Shown: in pieces, positions 35,229-44,345 of the stretch | Layout of the letters: each line of letters starts with the position of its first letter | How positions within the stretch are numbered: position 1 is the stretch's first letter | Origin: Pukyongia sp963768085 | GTDB lineage: Bacteria > Bacteroidota > Bacteroidia > Flavobacteriales > Flavobacteriaceae | Assembly: GCA_963768085.1 (NCBI GenBank) | Contig: CAVYGO010000004.1 | Span: forward strand, 1-64,000 | DNA length: 64,000 bases | Reading direction: 5' to 3' | The notes under the pieces: generated by a model | Database searches by the model: none | Seen by the model: only the letters and a program-made list of their open reading frames with translations | Told to the model about the DNA's origin: nothing | Position numbers and translations under genes: made by a program

Positions 35229-35331
35229 GTTTGATTAACATACCATTTAACAGTCACCACCAACAGCTATACAGCATAAACTATGCTAAATATTATGTAA
35301 CTTGCATTACCACCATTAAATTGTAAGGAAG

Positions 35332-35790
35332 ATGAAATATACTACCGAAGTAATCATAGACCTGCCCCGTGAAGAAGTAATAAGAAAGCTTGATAATGCG
35401 GACAATATGAAACACTGGCAGCGTGGTTTGATCAATTATGATTTCCTTGAGGGCACTCCAGGTGAAGAAGGCGCCACAATGAAACTGGAATATAAAATGG
35501 GGAAACGGGAAATGGCGATGACAGAAACAATTACAAAAAATTTATTTCCTTCAGAATTTCATGCTAACTATGATGCCAAGGGGGTGCATAATATCCAGAA
35601 GAATTATTTTCACGAAATGGACGGATCAAAAACTAAGTGGGTTTCAGAAAGTGAATTTCAATTTGCCAGTTTTGGTATGAAACTAATGGGATGGCTCATG
35701 CCAGGGGCTTTTAAAAAGCAATCGCAAAAATATTTGAACGACTTCAAAAACTTTGCTGAGAACGGTACTTCGGTCAGCGAAGAGAACTAA
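35332..35790 (+). CDS. SRPBCC-family (START-like) protein
   Basis: 152 aa with the pattern of a polyketide-cyclase/START-like fold. It opens with the beta-strand YTTEVIIDLPREEVIRKLDNADNMKHWQRGL and ends in a long helix (GAFKKQSQKYLNDFKNFAEN). These proteins bind hydrophobic ligands; the ligand is unknown. Its TAA overlaps the ATG of the next gene (TAATG), so the two are coupled. Confidence 0.8.
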   Translation: MKYTTEVIIDLPREEVIRKLDNADNMKHWQRGLINYDFLEGTPGEEGATMKLEYKMGKREMAMTETITKNLFPSEFHANYDAKGVHNIQKNYFHEMDGSKTKWVSESEFQFASFGMKLMGWLMPGAFKKQSQKYLNDFKNFAENGTSVSEEN

Positions 35791-36026
35791 TGGAACGAAT
35801 CAAGCTAATTTGGGATTTCAGGGGGCCTAATGCGGCTCCAATTGCGACACATCACGCAAAACACTTACATGAGTTTATCATTTCAGAAGAATTAGAGCAT
35901 AGTATGAGTGGTACAGAATCGGTTTCAGATATGCACCATATCGCATTTTTAATTACTGAAAAGAAAATGTTGCAGCCTCTGAGGGAACGTCTAAAACCAA
36001 ATCGAGGTCAACTTTATTCTGAATAA
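35790..36026 (+). CDS. conserved-looking small His-rich protein, unknown function
   Basis: 78 aa, soluble. It has an unusual number of histidines (THHAKHLHEF, LEHSMSG, DMHHIAF) and begins MERIKLIWDFRGPNAAPIATHHA. I do not recognise a named family. Coupling to the SRPBCC gene through a TAATG overlap, plus its codon use, support a real gene. The histidines could bind metal; that is inference. Confidence 0.65.
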   Translation: MERIKLIWDFRGPNAAPIATHHAKHLHEFIISEELEHSMSGTESVSDMHHIAFLITEKKMLQPLRERLKPNRGQLYSE

Positions 36027-36094
36027 TTCTTTATGAAAAACGCCTACTTTATTCTCGACTTTAGTATTATTGCATGATCAAATTTCAAAAGCAT

Positions 36095-36610
36095 ATGAAA
36101 ACGTTACAATTACTTTTATTATTCATCTCTTTTTCGGTAGGGGCACAAACCATGCAAACCAAGGTAGGTACGATCGATATTGATTATATACTCTCTCAAT
36201 TGCCGGAAATTGTTGATGTTCAAAAAGCCGTTGAAGGCTATGGAAATGCTCTGGATGCCGAACTAACTAAAAAGATGGAAGGTTATCAGAAACTCGTCGC
36301 AGCATACAAGGAGAATGATGTGACCTATTCCATCAACCAGCGGAAGATCATGCAGGATTCTATAATCAATTCTGAAACAGATATCAATAAATATCGCCAG
36401 AATGCCACACAACTAATTAATATCAAGCGTGACGAGGAATTAACGCCATTATATGAAAAAATTGGGGTCTCTTTGGAAAAAGTAGCCAAATCGCAAGGTT
36501 ATACCCAGGTTATGGAGCGTAATTCCAGCTTGGTCTATATCGATAACAATTTCGATCTTACACTGGCTGTTTTAAAAGACATGGGTATTGAGGTTAAGGA
36601 ACAGGAATAA
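36095..36610 (+). CDS. OmpH/Skp-family periplasmic chaperone
   Basis: 171 aa from ATG 36095 (MKTLQLLLLFISFSVGAQT), giving a standard signal peptide; an in-frame ATG at 36074 adds seven residues and is less likely. The mature part (VGTIDIDYILSQLPEIVDVQKAVEGY) is typical of Skp/OmpH, with a central coiled-coil (~45-125) that forms the tentacles holding unfolded outer-membrane proteins. Single gene, convergent with guaB. Confidence 0.9.
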   Translation: MKTLQLLLLFISFSVGAQTMQTKVGTIDIDYILSQLPEIVDVQKAVEGYGNALDAELTKKMEGYQKLVAAYKENDVTYSINQRKIMQDSIINSETDINKYRQNATQLINIKRDEELTPLYEKIGVSLEKVAKSQGYTQVMERNSSLVYIDNNFDLTLAVLKDMGIEVKEQE

Positions 36611-36675
36611 AAGCTCTGTTATCCCCTACATTTTATGCTGTATTGATCGTATTCAATCTTAAAATGCTGAGCTGC

Positions 36676-38148
36676 CTATCGCGAATAATTAGGTGCCTCC
36701 TTCGTGATGGTTACGTCGTGCGGATGACTTTCATTAATTCCCGAAGCCGTGATTTTAATGAAGCGTCCTTCCTCTTTTAAGGTTTCTATATTCTTGGCTC
36801 CGCAATATCCCATTCCGGCTCTGAGTCCACCGATGAATTGGGTCATACTTTCAACCAGGTCACCTTTGTAAGGAACACGCCCTACAATACCTTCGGGAAC
36901 CAGCTTCTTTATATCATCTTCCACATCCTGGAAATAGCGGTCTTTAGAACCTTGTTTCATCGCTTCCACACTACCCATACCCCGATACGATTTAAACTTT
37001 CGCCCTTCATAGATAATAGTCTCGCCCGGAGATTCCTTGGTCCCTGCAAGCAATGATCCCAGCATTACACAATCCGCTCCGGCGGCAATAGCCTTGGGTA
37101 TGTCTCCCGTATATCGAATACCGCCATCGGCAATAACAGGTACGCCAGTGCCTTTGATAGCTTGAGCAACTTCCAGTACAGCCGAGAATTGTGGAAAACC
37201 TACTCCGGCTACTACCCGCGTGGTACAAATAGATCCCGGGCCAATACCTACTTTAACAGCATCTGCTCCTGCATCCACAAGGTATTTGGCGGCATCGGCC
37301 GTAGCAATATTTCCTACGACAACGTCCAGGTCGGGAAAGTTCTTTTTCACCTCCTTCAATACCGTCACTACACCTTTGGTATGTCCATGTGCGGTATCGA
37401 TGATAACTGCGTCGACCTGTGCTTTCACCAGCGCCTCCGCCCGTTCTACAGCATCCGCAGTCACTCCAAGAGCCGCAGCAACTCTTAATCTACCGAATTT
37501 ATCTTTGTTAGCAATAGGTTTTTGGGTGATCTTAGTGATATCCCGAAATGTGATTAATCCTAGTAATTTACCATCGTCATTTACAACCGGTAATTTTTCA
37601 ATTTTATTTTCCTGAAGTATGATTTCAGCTTCTTTTAAGGACGTACCCGCTTCTACAGTCACCAGGTTTTCAGAGGTCATCACCTCACTTAATGTTCTGT
37701 CATAATTTTTTTCAAATCGAAGATCGCGGTTGGTTACAATACCAATTAAGATTCCATCATCATCAACAATTGGAATTCCTCCGATACTGTATTCACGCAT
37801 CGTGTTTTGGGCATCACCTATAGTGGCAAACTTGGTCAGAGTTACCGGATCCTGGATCATCCCACTTTCGGCTCGCTTAACTTTTCGAACTTCCTGCGCC
37901 TGCCTTTCTATAGACATATTTTTATGTAAAACCCCGATTCCCCCTTCTCGTGCCATTGCAATAGCCATCGCACTTTCGGTAACTGTATCCATAGCAGCAG
38001 AAACCACTGGTACGTTCAATGATATGTTACGTGAAAATTTAGATTGTATGGAAACCTCTCTGGGTAATATTTCAGAATAAGCAGGAACCAGCAGGACATC
38101 ATCGTAAGTAAGACCCTCTCCAAGAATTTTGTTGTTGTGTGCAGTCAT
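36676..38148 (-). CDS. guaB: IMP dehydrogenase
   Basis: Oxidises IMP to XMP with NAD+, the committed step of GMP synthesis. 490 aa from ATG 38148 (MTAHNNKILGEGLTYDDVLLVP); an upstream ATG at 38193 would add 15 unconserved residues. The catalytic barrel carries the cysteine loop GPGSICTTRVVAG and the mobile flap near EGIVGRVPYKG. Two CBS domains are inserted (about 95-205). Monocistronic; a TACATTTG -7-like box lies just upstream. Confidence 0.96.
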   Translation of the reverse strand: MTAHNNKILGEGLTYDDVLLVPAYSEILPREVSIQSKFSRNISLNVPVVSAAMDTVTESAMAIAMAREGGIGVLHKNMSIERQAQEVRKVKRAESGMIQDPVTLTKFATIGDAQNTMREYSIGGIPIVDDDGILIGIVTNRDLRFEKNYDRTLSEVMTSENLVTVEAGTSLKEAEIILQENKIEKLPVVNDDGKLLGLITFRDITKITQKPIANKDKFGRLRVAAALGVTADAVERAEALVKAQVDAVIIDTAHGHTKGVVTVLKEVKKNFPDLDVVVGNIATADAAKYLVDAGADAVKVGIGPGSICTTRVVAGVGFPQFSAVLEVAQAIKGTGVPVIADGGIRYTGDIPKAIAAGADCVMLGSLLAGTKESPGETIIYEGRKFKSYRGMGSVEAMKQGSKDRYFQDVEDDIKKLVPEGIVGRVPYKGDLVESMTQFIGGLRAGMGYCGAKNIETLKEEGRFIKITASGINESHPHDVTITKEAPNYSR

Positions 38149-38392
38149 CGCAATTAAATTTTTTTTCCGAAGATACCGGAAGGTGGTTAACATTTAATTG
38201 CGTGCAAATGTACGGAAATTAAGCCAATGTACCGTTCTGTTTTAGTAAAGCCTCTGGGAATGTAGCATTTCATAAATACGTAGGAGCTTATAAAATGAAA
38301 AATTGGCTCAATTACACCCTCATATATCTCCTCACACTCTTTGATTGCACAAAATTCTGATGACCAATCATTTATAAAATTTAACATTATTA

Positions 38393-38415
38393 TTATTTAA
38401 ATTAATTCTAAATAA
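38393..38415. promoter_or_regulatory. operator-like palindrome 1 upstream of TonB receptor
   Basis: TTATTTA-N9-TAAATAA. An identical arrangement recurs at 38465-38487, and the two flank a consensus promoter. A metalloregulator (Fur or DtxR type) site is the likely interpretation for a FecA-like receptor. Confidence 0.6.
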
Positions 38416-38417
38416 AC

Positions 38418-38448
38418 TTGTGAAAGTCTGTTTACCCGATTAATTTTG
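38418..38448 (+). promoter_or_regulatory. promoter of the FecA-like receptor gene
   Basis: TTG (38418-38420), 20 nt, TAATTTTG (38441-38448), then CCCC. It begins 3 bp after palindrome 1 and ends 16 bp before palindrome 2. Confidence 0.75.
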
Positions 38449-38464
38449 CCCCTCTTTACCGTTT

Positions 38465-38487
38465 TTATTTATAATAAGTCTAAATAA
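38465..38487. promoter_or_regulatory. operator-like palindrome 2 upstream of TonB receptor
   Basis: TTATTTA-N9-TAAATAA, same half-sites and spacing as palindrome 1, 72 bp away and 5 bp before the receptor ATG. Both copies share a TCTAAATAA right half. Confidence 0.6.
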
Positions 38488-38492
38488 ATATA

Positions 38493-40727
38493 ATGAAACT
38501 ACGTTTCCCCCTATTTTTCCTTTTAATCAGTTGTTTGGTATCTGCACAAGAGCAGGTCCCGGACAGTACCGAAACAAGCCAGAAGATCCCGGAATTATTA
38601 GACGAAGTGCTACTTTCCTCCAATATCCTCGGAAGTAAATTCGAAGTGAAAAACCGAACCGGTTCCGCTTATTATGTTTCACCTCAGGAACTACAGCAGT
38701 TTGGTTATACTGATGCAAATAAAATATTGAGAGCAGTGCCGGGAGTATCTATATATGAAGAGGACGGATTCGGACTTCGTCCCAATATTAGTTTGAGGGG
38801 AAGCTCTCCGGAGAGAAGTGCCAAGATTACATTAATGGAAGATAATGTGTTGATCGCTCCGGCTCCTTACAGCGCATCGGCAGCGTACTACTTCCCTACT
38901 GTTGGTCGGATAGAATCGATAGAAATCTTAAAAGGAAGCAGTCAGGTTCAATACGGTCCCTACACGACAGGAGGCGCCATAAACTTTATTTCAAAAAAAA
39001 TCCCGAAGAAATTTTCGGGTAACGTCCGATTGAACATGGGAAGTTACAGCTCCCGGAATGTGGAAGCTACTTTGGGGGATTCGGGGGAGAATTTCGGATT
39101 TGTAACGCAATTCTACAACTATAGCTCTGATGGATTTAAATCCCTTGGTGATGGCAGTAACACAGGATTCGATAAGACTGACTTATTAGGTAAGTTACGG
39201 TGGAACACGAACAAAACAGCCAAGGTGTTTCAATCAATCTCTTTAAAACTTCAGTACTCGGAAGAAGATTCAAATGAAACCTATCTTGGTCTCACCGATG
39301 CGGATTTTAAAGTGGATCCCTTTCGTCGATATAAGGCATCCCAAGCCGATAATATGACCAATGAGCATACGCAATATCAGTTAAATTACCTGATTAAGCC
39401 AAAATCAAATATCACTGTAAACACAACGGCCTACCTTAACAAATTCAAAAGAAACTGGTATAAACTTGACGATATTATCCTTGATGATAAAGTTAAGATC
39501 AGTGAAGTATTAGCAGACCCGGATACCTATAACAACGAATATCAGTCGCTTTTGGGAACAATTGACACACCAGAGGACGCGTTTGGTGTAAAAGCCAATA
39601 ACCGTTCGTATGAGTCTAAAGGAATTCAATCCAGAGTAAATATGAAGTTCGGTGATACATGGATGCAGGATCTTGAAATAGGATTCCGTTATCACGAGGA
39701 CTATGAAGACAGATTTCAATGGAAAGACTTATATGCTTTGCAGAATGGTGCGATGGTGCGCACAACGGTAGCTATTCCAGGTACGGATGCCAACCGTATC
39801 AGCAGCGCTAAAGCCATTGCGGGCCATGCCCTTTATAAACTTCGTCTCGACGGGTTAACCTTAACCCCCGGGCTTCGATATGAAAACATCAAATTAATGC
39901 GCGAAGATTTTGGAAAAGAAGACCCGTTCCGAACCGGGCGCAATCTATCCACGCGTGAAAATGACGTTGATGTTTTTATACCCGGTGTAGGGGCACACTA
40001 TCGTTTCAATAACGACATCTCTGCATTTGGTGGCATACATAAGGGGTTTGCACCTCCGGGAAACACGGAAGGTACCGATCCGGAAGAAAGCCTGAACATA
40101 GAACTAGGCTCTCGTTTCAGTCTCCTTGGGCTCACAGGAGAGATCGTAGGTTTCTATAATGACTATTCGAATTTGCTGGGAAGCGACCTGGCCGCAACAG
40201 GAGGAACAGGATCACTTGAGCAATATAATGCCGGAAAAGCATCGGTTGCGGGTGTGGAATTCCTTCTCAACTATGATCTTTTAAGTAGAGAAAACATGAA
40301 TGGAAAGTTCAGCGTGCCGCTAACCCTGTCCTATACCTTCACTGATGCTCAATTCTCCTCAAACTTCGATAGTGACGATTCTGTATTCGGAACAGTGCAG
40401 AAAGGAGATGAAATACCTTACATCGCAAGAAATCAGTTTAATGTTACAGCTGCAGTTGAAAACTCTGTATTTAATGTGAGCTTGAGCGGTAGATATACAG
40501 ATGCGTTCAGAACGGAAGCAGGAACTGGAGTTATACCCGATCAATCCGGGATCTCCAGCAATTTTATCATGGACCTGGCAGCAAGATATTTCTACAATCA
40601 GCGCGTAAGTCTTTTTGCCAATGTGATCAATTTACTGGATACTGAATATGAAGTCGCCCGACTTCCGGCAGGTCTGAGGCCCGGAGCACCTTTTATGGTG
40701 AATGCGGGTATTGGTTATACCTTCTAA
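38493..40727 (+). CDS. TonB-dependent receptor, FecA-like
   Basis: Outer-membrane siderophore (probably ferric citrate-type) receptor, 744 aa, with signal peptide (MKLRFPLFFLLISCLVSAQ). The plug domain (~45-165) contains DANKILRAVPGVSIYEEDG, LRPNISLRGSSPERSAKITLMEDNV, APAPYSASAAYYFPTVGRIESIEILKGSSQVQYGP and GGAINFISK, which is the FecA pattern. A 22-strand barrel follows and ends in the terminal aromatic strand (MVNAGIGYTF). There is no N-terminal signalling extension or CarboxypepD-like repeat. It has its own promoter bracketed by two palindromes. Confidence 0.93.
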   Translation: MKLRFPLFFLLISCLVSAQEQVPDSTETSQKIPELLDEVLLSSNILGSKFEVKNRTGSAYYVSPQELQQFGYTDANKILRAVPGVSIYEEDGFGLRPNISLRGSSPERSAKITLMEDNVLIAPAPYSASAAYYFPTVGRIESIEILKGSSQVQYGPYTTGGAINFISKKIPKKFSGNVRLNMGSYSSRNVEATLGDSGENFGFVTQFYNYSSDGFKSLGDGSNTGFDKTDLLGKLRWNTNKTAKVFQSISLKLQYSEEDSNETYLGLTDADFKVDPFRRYKASQADNMTNEHTQYQLNYLIKPKSNITVNTTAYLNKFKRNWYKLDDIILDDKVKISEVLADPDTYNNEYQSLLGTIDTPEDAFGVKANNRSYESKGIQSRVNMKFGDTWMQDLEIGFRYHEDYEDRFQWKDLYALQNGAMVRTTVAIPGTDANRISSAKAIAGHALYKLRLDGLTLTPGLRYENIKLMREDFGKEDPFRTGRNLSTRENDVDVFIPGVGAHYRFNNDISAFGGIHKGFAPPGNTEGTDPEESLNIELGSRFSLLGLTGEIVGFYNDYSNLLGSDLAATGGTGSLEQYNAGKASVAGVEFLLNYDLLSRENMNGKFSVPLTLSYTFTDAQFSSNFDSDDSVFGTVQKGDEIPYIARNQFNVTAAVENSVFNVSLSGRYTDAFRTEAGTGVIPDQSGISSNFIMDLAARYFYNQRVSLFANVINLLDTEYEVARLPAGLRPGAPFMVNAGIGYTF

Positions 40728-40734
40728 GTGAATA

Positions 40735-41214
40735 CTACTTAGCAGAGACTTCCAACTGATTCTTATACTGTAGCCTTGCTATCGTTGCCCACTGAATGAG
40801 TAAGGTCCGGTCGTCTTCACTAAGATCGCCATGAATCCAGGTATAGCTATCCAGGGGCATATGTCCTTTCTCTACCTCTTCGATAAGTTCTTCCAGTTTA
40901 TGATCCTTTTTCTTTACGGAGTAACTATCCCATTCGGAAACATTGAATTCACCTTGTGCATGCCTCACATGATCATCTAACCACATGGACACCGGTGCAA
41001 CTTCAGCATACCAGGGATAATTGGTGTGATTGCTATGACAGTCGTAACAATTCGACTTCAGGATGCCAACTACTTTATTAGAAGGTTTCATCTCAGTTTC
41101 AAAGTTTTTAAAAGCTTCATAACCGGCTTCATTCTTTTCGGGACGAATAAATTGTATAATGACTAGGGCAATAAGACCCAGGTAACCGAGGAGTTTTAAA
41201 ATTCTTTTAATCAT
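40735..41214 (-). CDS. haem-binding domain protein (c-type, CxxCH)
   Basis: 159 aa with an N-terminal hydrophobic anchor (ILKLLGYLGLIALVIIQFI, about 4-23). The motif SNCYDCHSNHTNYPWYAEVAPVSMWLDDHV contains one CxxCH, the signature of the haem_bd (DUF-type) family of small periplasmic cytochromes. HMPLDSYTWIHGDLSEDDR is the conserved C-terminal part, with a possible distal Met/His ligand. It converges with the receptor gene and lies 2 bp after the nucleotidase gene. Electron-transfer partner unknown. Confidence 0.88.
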   Translation of the reverse strand: MIKRILKLLGYLGLIALVIIQFIRPEKNEAGYEAFKNFETEMKPSNKVVGILKSNCYDCHSNHTNYPWYAEVAPVSMWLDDHVRHAQGEFNVSEWDSYSVKKKDHKLEELIEEVEKGHMPLDSYTWIHGDLSEDDRTLLIQWATIARLQYKNQLEVSAK

Positions 41215-41216
41215 GT

Positions 41217-42755
41217 CTATTTTATTGATTTCAGATATAAAATTACAGCTTTTCTCATATCATTGGCAATTTCATTTTCCTTTGGCGTATGAATCTTTAA
41301 AATTCCGGGATTGTCTTCAGTAAGGAAAGGGATGTCATATCCTTTCAGAAGAAAATCTGAAACAGCTACTGTATAATATCGCTTTCCGCCTTCCAGAGGG
41401 TCACCATCGACCAACCATCCGCCGGAGGCACTTTCCGAAATATTATGCCGCTGTAAGTAAGCTCCCGTTCCACCCTGCGATTTTCCATAATCCAGGACTT
41501 TTCTTAATAGTTCACCGGTCATATCCACTTTCAAAGCGCTACCTCCAAATGGTAATACCCTGAATACATCAATACTCGTGACCTCGCCGGCCAGCATATC
41601 ATCCAGACGGATCGACCCACCATTCACGAGGGCTGCATCAACTTGATTTTCGTACGAAAATGCCATGGCAGCCGTGATGATATCGCCCATGTTGGTTTGT
41701 ATTCCCCTGTTTGCACTATCGGTGCCATCTAGCGGAGGATCGGCAAAATAGATGACCTCGTAAGGATCGGGGATTACTTCCCTGATCTCGTTTTCAAGGA
41801 TGACGTTCCATCTGTTTACAATTTCTTCCACTTCAGGATCGGAAGGAGTTTTTTCGTCTATGGGAAATAACACCGACTTAATTTTAGTTTCACCGTTCAT
41901 CTTGTTATGAGTAATCGTATGAACATAGATCGTCTTCGCATTCGCATCTGCTTTCGCAACCACTGTGTTACCTATTTCATAGATCATGTTGTTATGCTCA
42001 TGACCGCCCATAATAAGGTCTATATCCTGAAACTTTCGGGCGAACTCTTTATCATCTTCTAATTTTACATGCGTGAGCCCGATGATCACTTCTGAATTTG
42101 ATTTCAATTGGGTATAGGCACTTTCAGCTTCCGAATAAATATCTCCATAAAACACATAGTCCTTCGGATTGGAATCCAGAGTTACACTGAAGATCCCTAA
42201 CTGCACTGTGGTACCATCTGTATCCGAAACCGATAGCCTGTAGACATCAGGAATCTTTATATTGCCAATTCCTCGGGTCACAGAGAAAGGTACATTCCCT
42301 GTTTCCTTACTTTGAAGTACATTCGAGGATATCCATTGAAAATTGGATTCGTCCAGGCGTTTTTGAAGATCTTCTTCATCGAGGTCGAATTCGTGATTTC
42401 CGAAGGTAACAAGGCTGAAATCCATAGCATTCATTACTTCAATCATCTGGCGCCCGCGTATACGTTCCCCATTTGCCTTTATAGTCCCGAGCAGGGATGG
42501 ATTCAGGAAATCGCCAGCCATTACCAGGTAGGTGTTCGGGTGAATACTCCGAATTGAATCACTAACATAGGCTACGCGCGCCATACCTCCGTATTTTCCT
42601 CCACTCAGTGGGGCAATTTCGTAAACATCGTTAAGTTGGATAAACTTCAGGGTGATCATTGAATCATCCTTCACAGCGGTAACCGTTTGTTTTTGTGATT
42701 TACAGGAAATTAAAACCAGGAGTATTAAAAAGAAATAGATAGATCGTATTAACAT
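41217..42755 (-). CDS. 5'-nucleotidase/UshA-like metallophosphatase lipoprotein
   Basis: 512 aa from ATG 42755, giving a lipoprotein signal (MLIRSIYFFLILLVLISC, Cys at 18). The N-terminal calcineurin-like domain has LNDVYEI, GDFLNPS, GNHEFD and GGHEHN metal ligands (about 36-255). The C-terminal 5'-nucleotidase domain (~310-500) has TNMGDIITAAMAF and NGGSIR. It hydrolyses nucleotides or related phosphodiesters outside the inner membrane. ATG 42755 follows the HMG-CoA lyase stop by one base, supporting this start over an in-frame ATG at 42791. Confidence 0.92.
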   Translation of the reverse strand: MLIRSIYFFLILLVLISCKSQKQTVTAVKDDSMITLKFIQLNDVYEIAPLSGGKYGGMARVAYVSDSIRSIHPNTYLVMAGDFLNPSLLGTIKANGERIRGRQMIEVMNAMDFSLVTFGNHEFDLDEEDLQKRLDESNFQWISSNVLQSKETGNVPFSVTRGIGNIKIPDVYRLSVSDTDGTTVQLGIFSVTLDSNPKDYVFYGDIYSEAESAYTQLKSNSEVIIGLTHVKLEDDKEFARKFQDIDLIMGGHEHNNMIYEIGNTVVAKADANAKTIYVHTITHNKMNGETKIKSVLFPIDEKTPSDPEVEEIVNRWNVILENEIREVIPDPYEVIYFADPPLDGTDSANRGIQTNMGDIITAAMAFSYENQVDAALVNGGSIRLDDMLAGEVTSIDVFRVLPFGGSALKVDMTGELLRKVLDYGKSQGGTGAYLQRHNISESASGGWLVDGDPLEGGKRYYTVAVSDFLLKGYDIPFLTEDNPGILKIHTPKENEIANDMRKAVILYLKSIK

Positions 42756-42756
42756 G

Positions 42757-43620
42757 TTAATGATATTTTGTGAATATTTTAGTGGCTTCATTATGTGCGC
42801 TTTCGAAGGACATAGTGTTTATATTGGTGTCGACTTTCTTCGCAGTGAAATAACTCAGCATTTTCTCGGTGGGCATATTTCCGGTGAGTTCATCCTTAGC
42901 CATAGGACAACCTCCGAATCCTTGTATAGCCCCGTCGAATCTATGGCAACCTGCCGCAAAAGCCGCATCTACTTTTTCGTGCCATTTGGTGGGTGTCGTG
43001 TGAAGGTGAGCACCAAATTCTATTTCGGGATACTTCGGAATTAAATTGGAATACAAATAATCGATCACTTCAGGTGTTGAAGTACCCACCGTGTCACTTA
43101 GCGACAATATCTTAACGCCCATTTCAGCCATACGTTCGGCCCAGTCACCCACAATATCCACATTCCAGGGATCTCCGTAGGGATTACCAAAGCCCATTGA
43201 AAGATAGGTAACGACTTCTTTTCCATGATCTCCTGCCAATTGAAGTATTTCTTTCAAGACTTCTATTGATTGCGCAATGGTTTTATGTGTATTCCGCATT
43301 TGAAAATTCTCTGAAATAGAAAATGGGTAGCCTAAATAATTGATCGCTTCATGTTTTACAGCATCCTGAGCGCCTCGCACATTCGCCACGATCGCCAGTA
43401 ATTTACTTTCAGTATTGGATAGATCCAGACCGGCTAATACCTCGGCGGTATCTTTCATTTGAGGAATAGCTTTGGGTGAAACAAAACTTCCGAAATCTAT
43501 AGTATCGAAACCACAACGCAGCAAACTTTGAATGTACTGTATCTTCTTATCTGTAGGAATCCAATCACGTATCCCTTGCATGGCATCCCGAGGACATTCA
43601 ATAAGTTTCACCTTTTGCAT
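42757..43620 (-). CDS. hydroxymethylglutaryl-CoA lyase
   Basis: Cleaves HMG-CoA to acetoacetate and acetyl-CoA in leucine degradation. 287 aa TIM-barrel of the DRE-TIM family. Catalytic residues are visible in IECPRDAMQGI (Arg/Asp), the metal-binding GAHLHTTP region, and the signature loop IQGFGGCPMAKDELTGNMPTEKM with the catalytic Cys. It is the start of an operon with the nucleotidase and haem-binding genes, which seem functionally unrelated. Confidence 0.93.
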   Translation of the reverse strand: MQKVKLIECPRDAMQGIRDWIPTDKKIQYIQSLLRCGFDTIDFGSFVSPKAIPQMKDTAEVLAGLDLSNTESKLLAIVANVRGAQDAVKHEAINYLGYPFSISENFQMRNTHKTIAQSIEVLKEILQLAGDHGKEVVTYLSMGFGNPYGDPWNVDIVGDWAERMAEMGVKILSLSDTVGTSTPEVIDYLYSNLIPKYPEIEFGAHLHTTPTKWHEKVDAAFAAGCHRFDGAIQGFGGCPMAKDELTGNMPTEKMLSYFTAKKVDTNINTMSFESAHNEATKIFTKYH

Positions 43621-43656
43621 TACGTAAAGATAAAAGTTTTTAAGAGGTAATGACTG

Positions 43657-44280
43657 CTATTTTTCAGGCAGTAAAATATAAACTGCAATGCCTACAAACA
43701 CAAGTATTTGTAGCCATTTCAGCACAAAACCCGTATTCTTATGGGTAAGCAGGTACGATGAAATGCTTCCGGCCAGAAGTGCGATACCGCTAAACACAAT
43801 AAATGACACTACCATAAATGTGATTCCCAGAATATAAAATTGTGAGACCGTATTTCCGGATTCATCCCACAGAAAAGCAGGAAAGAAAGCGAGAAAGAAA
43901 ATCAATACTTTAGGGTTCACCAAATTCATAAACACACCTTGCTTGAATAACTGCCAGTGCGACTTCTTAGATGCCTTATTGCCAATGGAAATATTTGCAT
44001 CACTTCTGTAAACTTTCCATGCGAGATATAGAAGATAGCAGGCACCAAAAACCTTAATCGAAAAAAAAACAACAGGTGATGCTGTAATAATAATAGAGAT
44101 TCCAAATGCAAGCAAAGTGGTATGAACTATACAGCCACTTATTAAACCTGCTGTTGTAGCTATGCCACTCTTGGCACCATTTGTGAGGGATTGAGTTAAG
44201 ACATAAATGTTATCCGGTCCGGGAGAGATCGCCAGCGCAACCGTAGCTAACGAAAAAAGATATAGCGCCTCGATCATCAC
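43657..44280 (-). CDS. LysE-family exporter
   Basis: 207 aa inner-membrane protein with about six helices. The N-terminal motif ALAISPGPDNIYVLTQSLTNGAKSGI is diagnostic of the LysE/RhtB amino-acid efflux family, and MNLVNPKVLIFFLAFFPAFL is the second conserved stretch. The substrate, an amino acid or derivative, is not predictable. It is 36 bp upstream of HMG-CoA lyase and divergent from the T9SS protein. Confidence 0.92.
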   Translation of the reverse strand: MMIEALYLFSLATVALAISPGPDNIYVLTQSLTNGAKSGIATTAGLISGCIVHTTLLAFGISIIITASPVVFFSIKVFGACYLLYLAWKVYRSDANISIGNKASKKSHWQLFKQGVFMNLVNPKVLIFFLAFFPAFLWDESGNTVSQFYILGITFMVVSFIVFSGIALLAGSISSYLLTHKNTGFVLKWLQILVFVGIAVYILLPEK

Positions 44281-44345
44281 ATAAAATTAGCATTTTTTGT
44301 GAGGTTTTTGTGATACTTTCGACCGATATTGCAATAAAAATTTCA

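Noticed and set aside
38187..38387. Open frame of 66 codons on the reverse strand between guaB and the TonB receptor
   Set aside because: No family resemblance or initiation signal; it covers the guaB promoter region. A small protein cannot be excluded, but there is no positive evidence.
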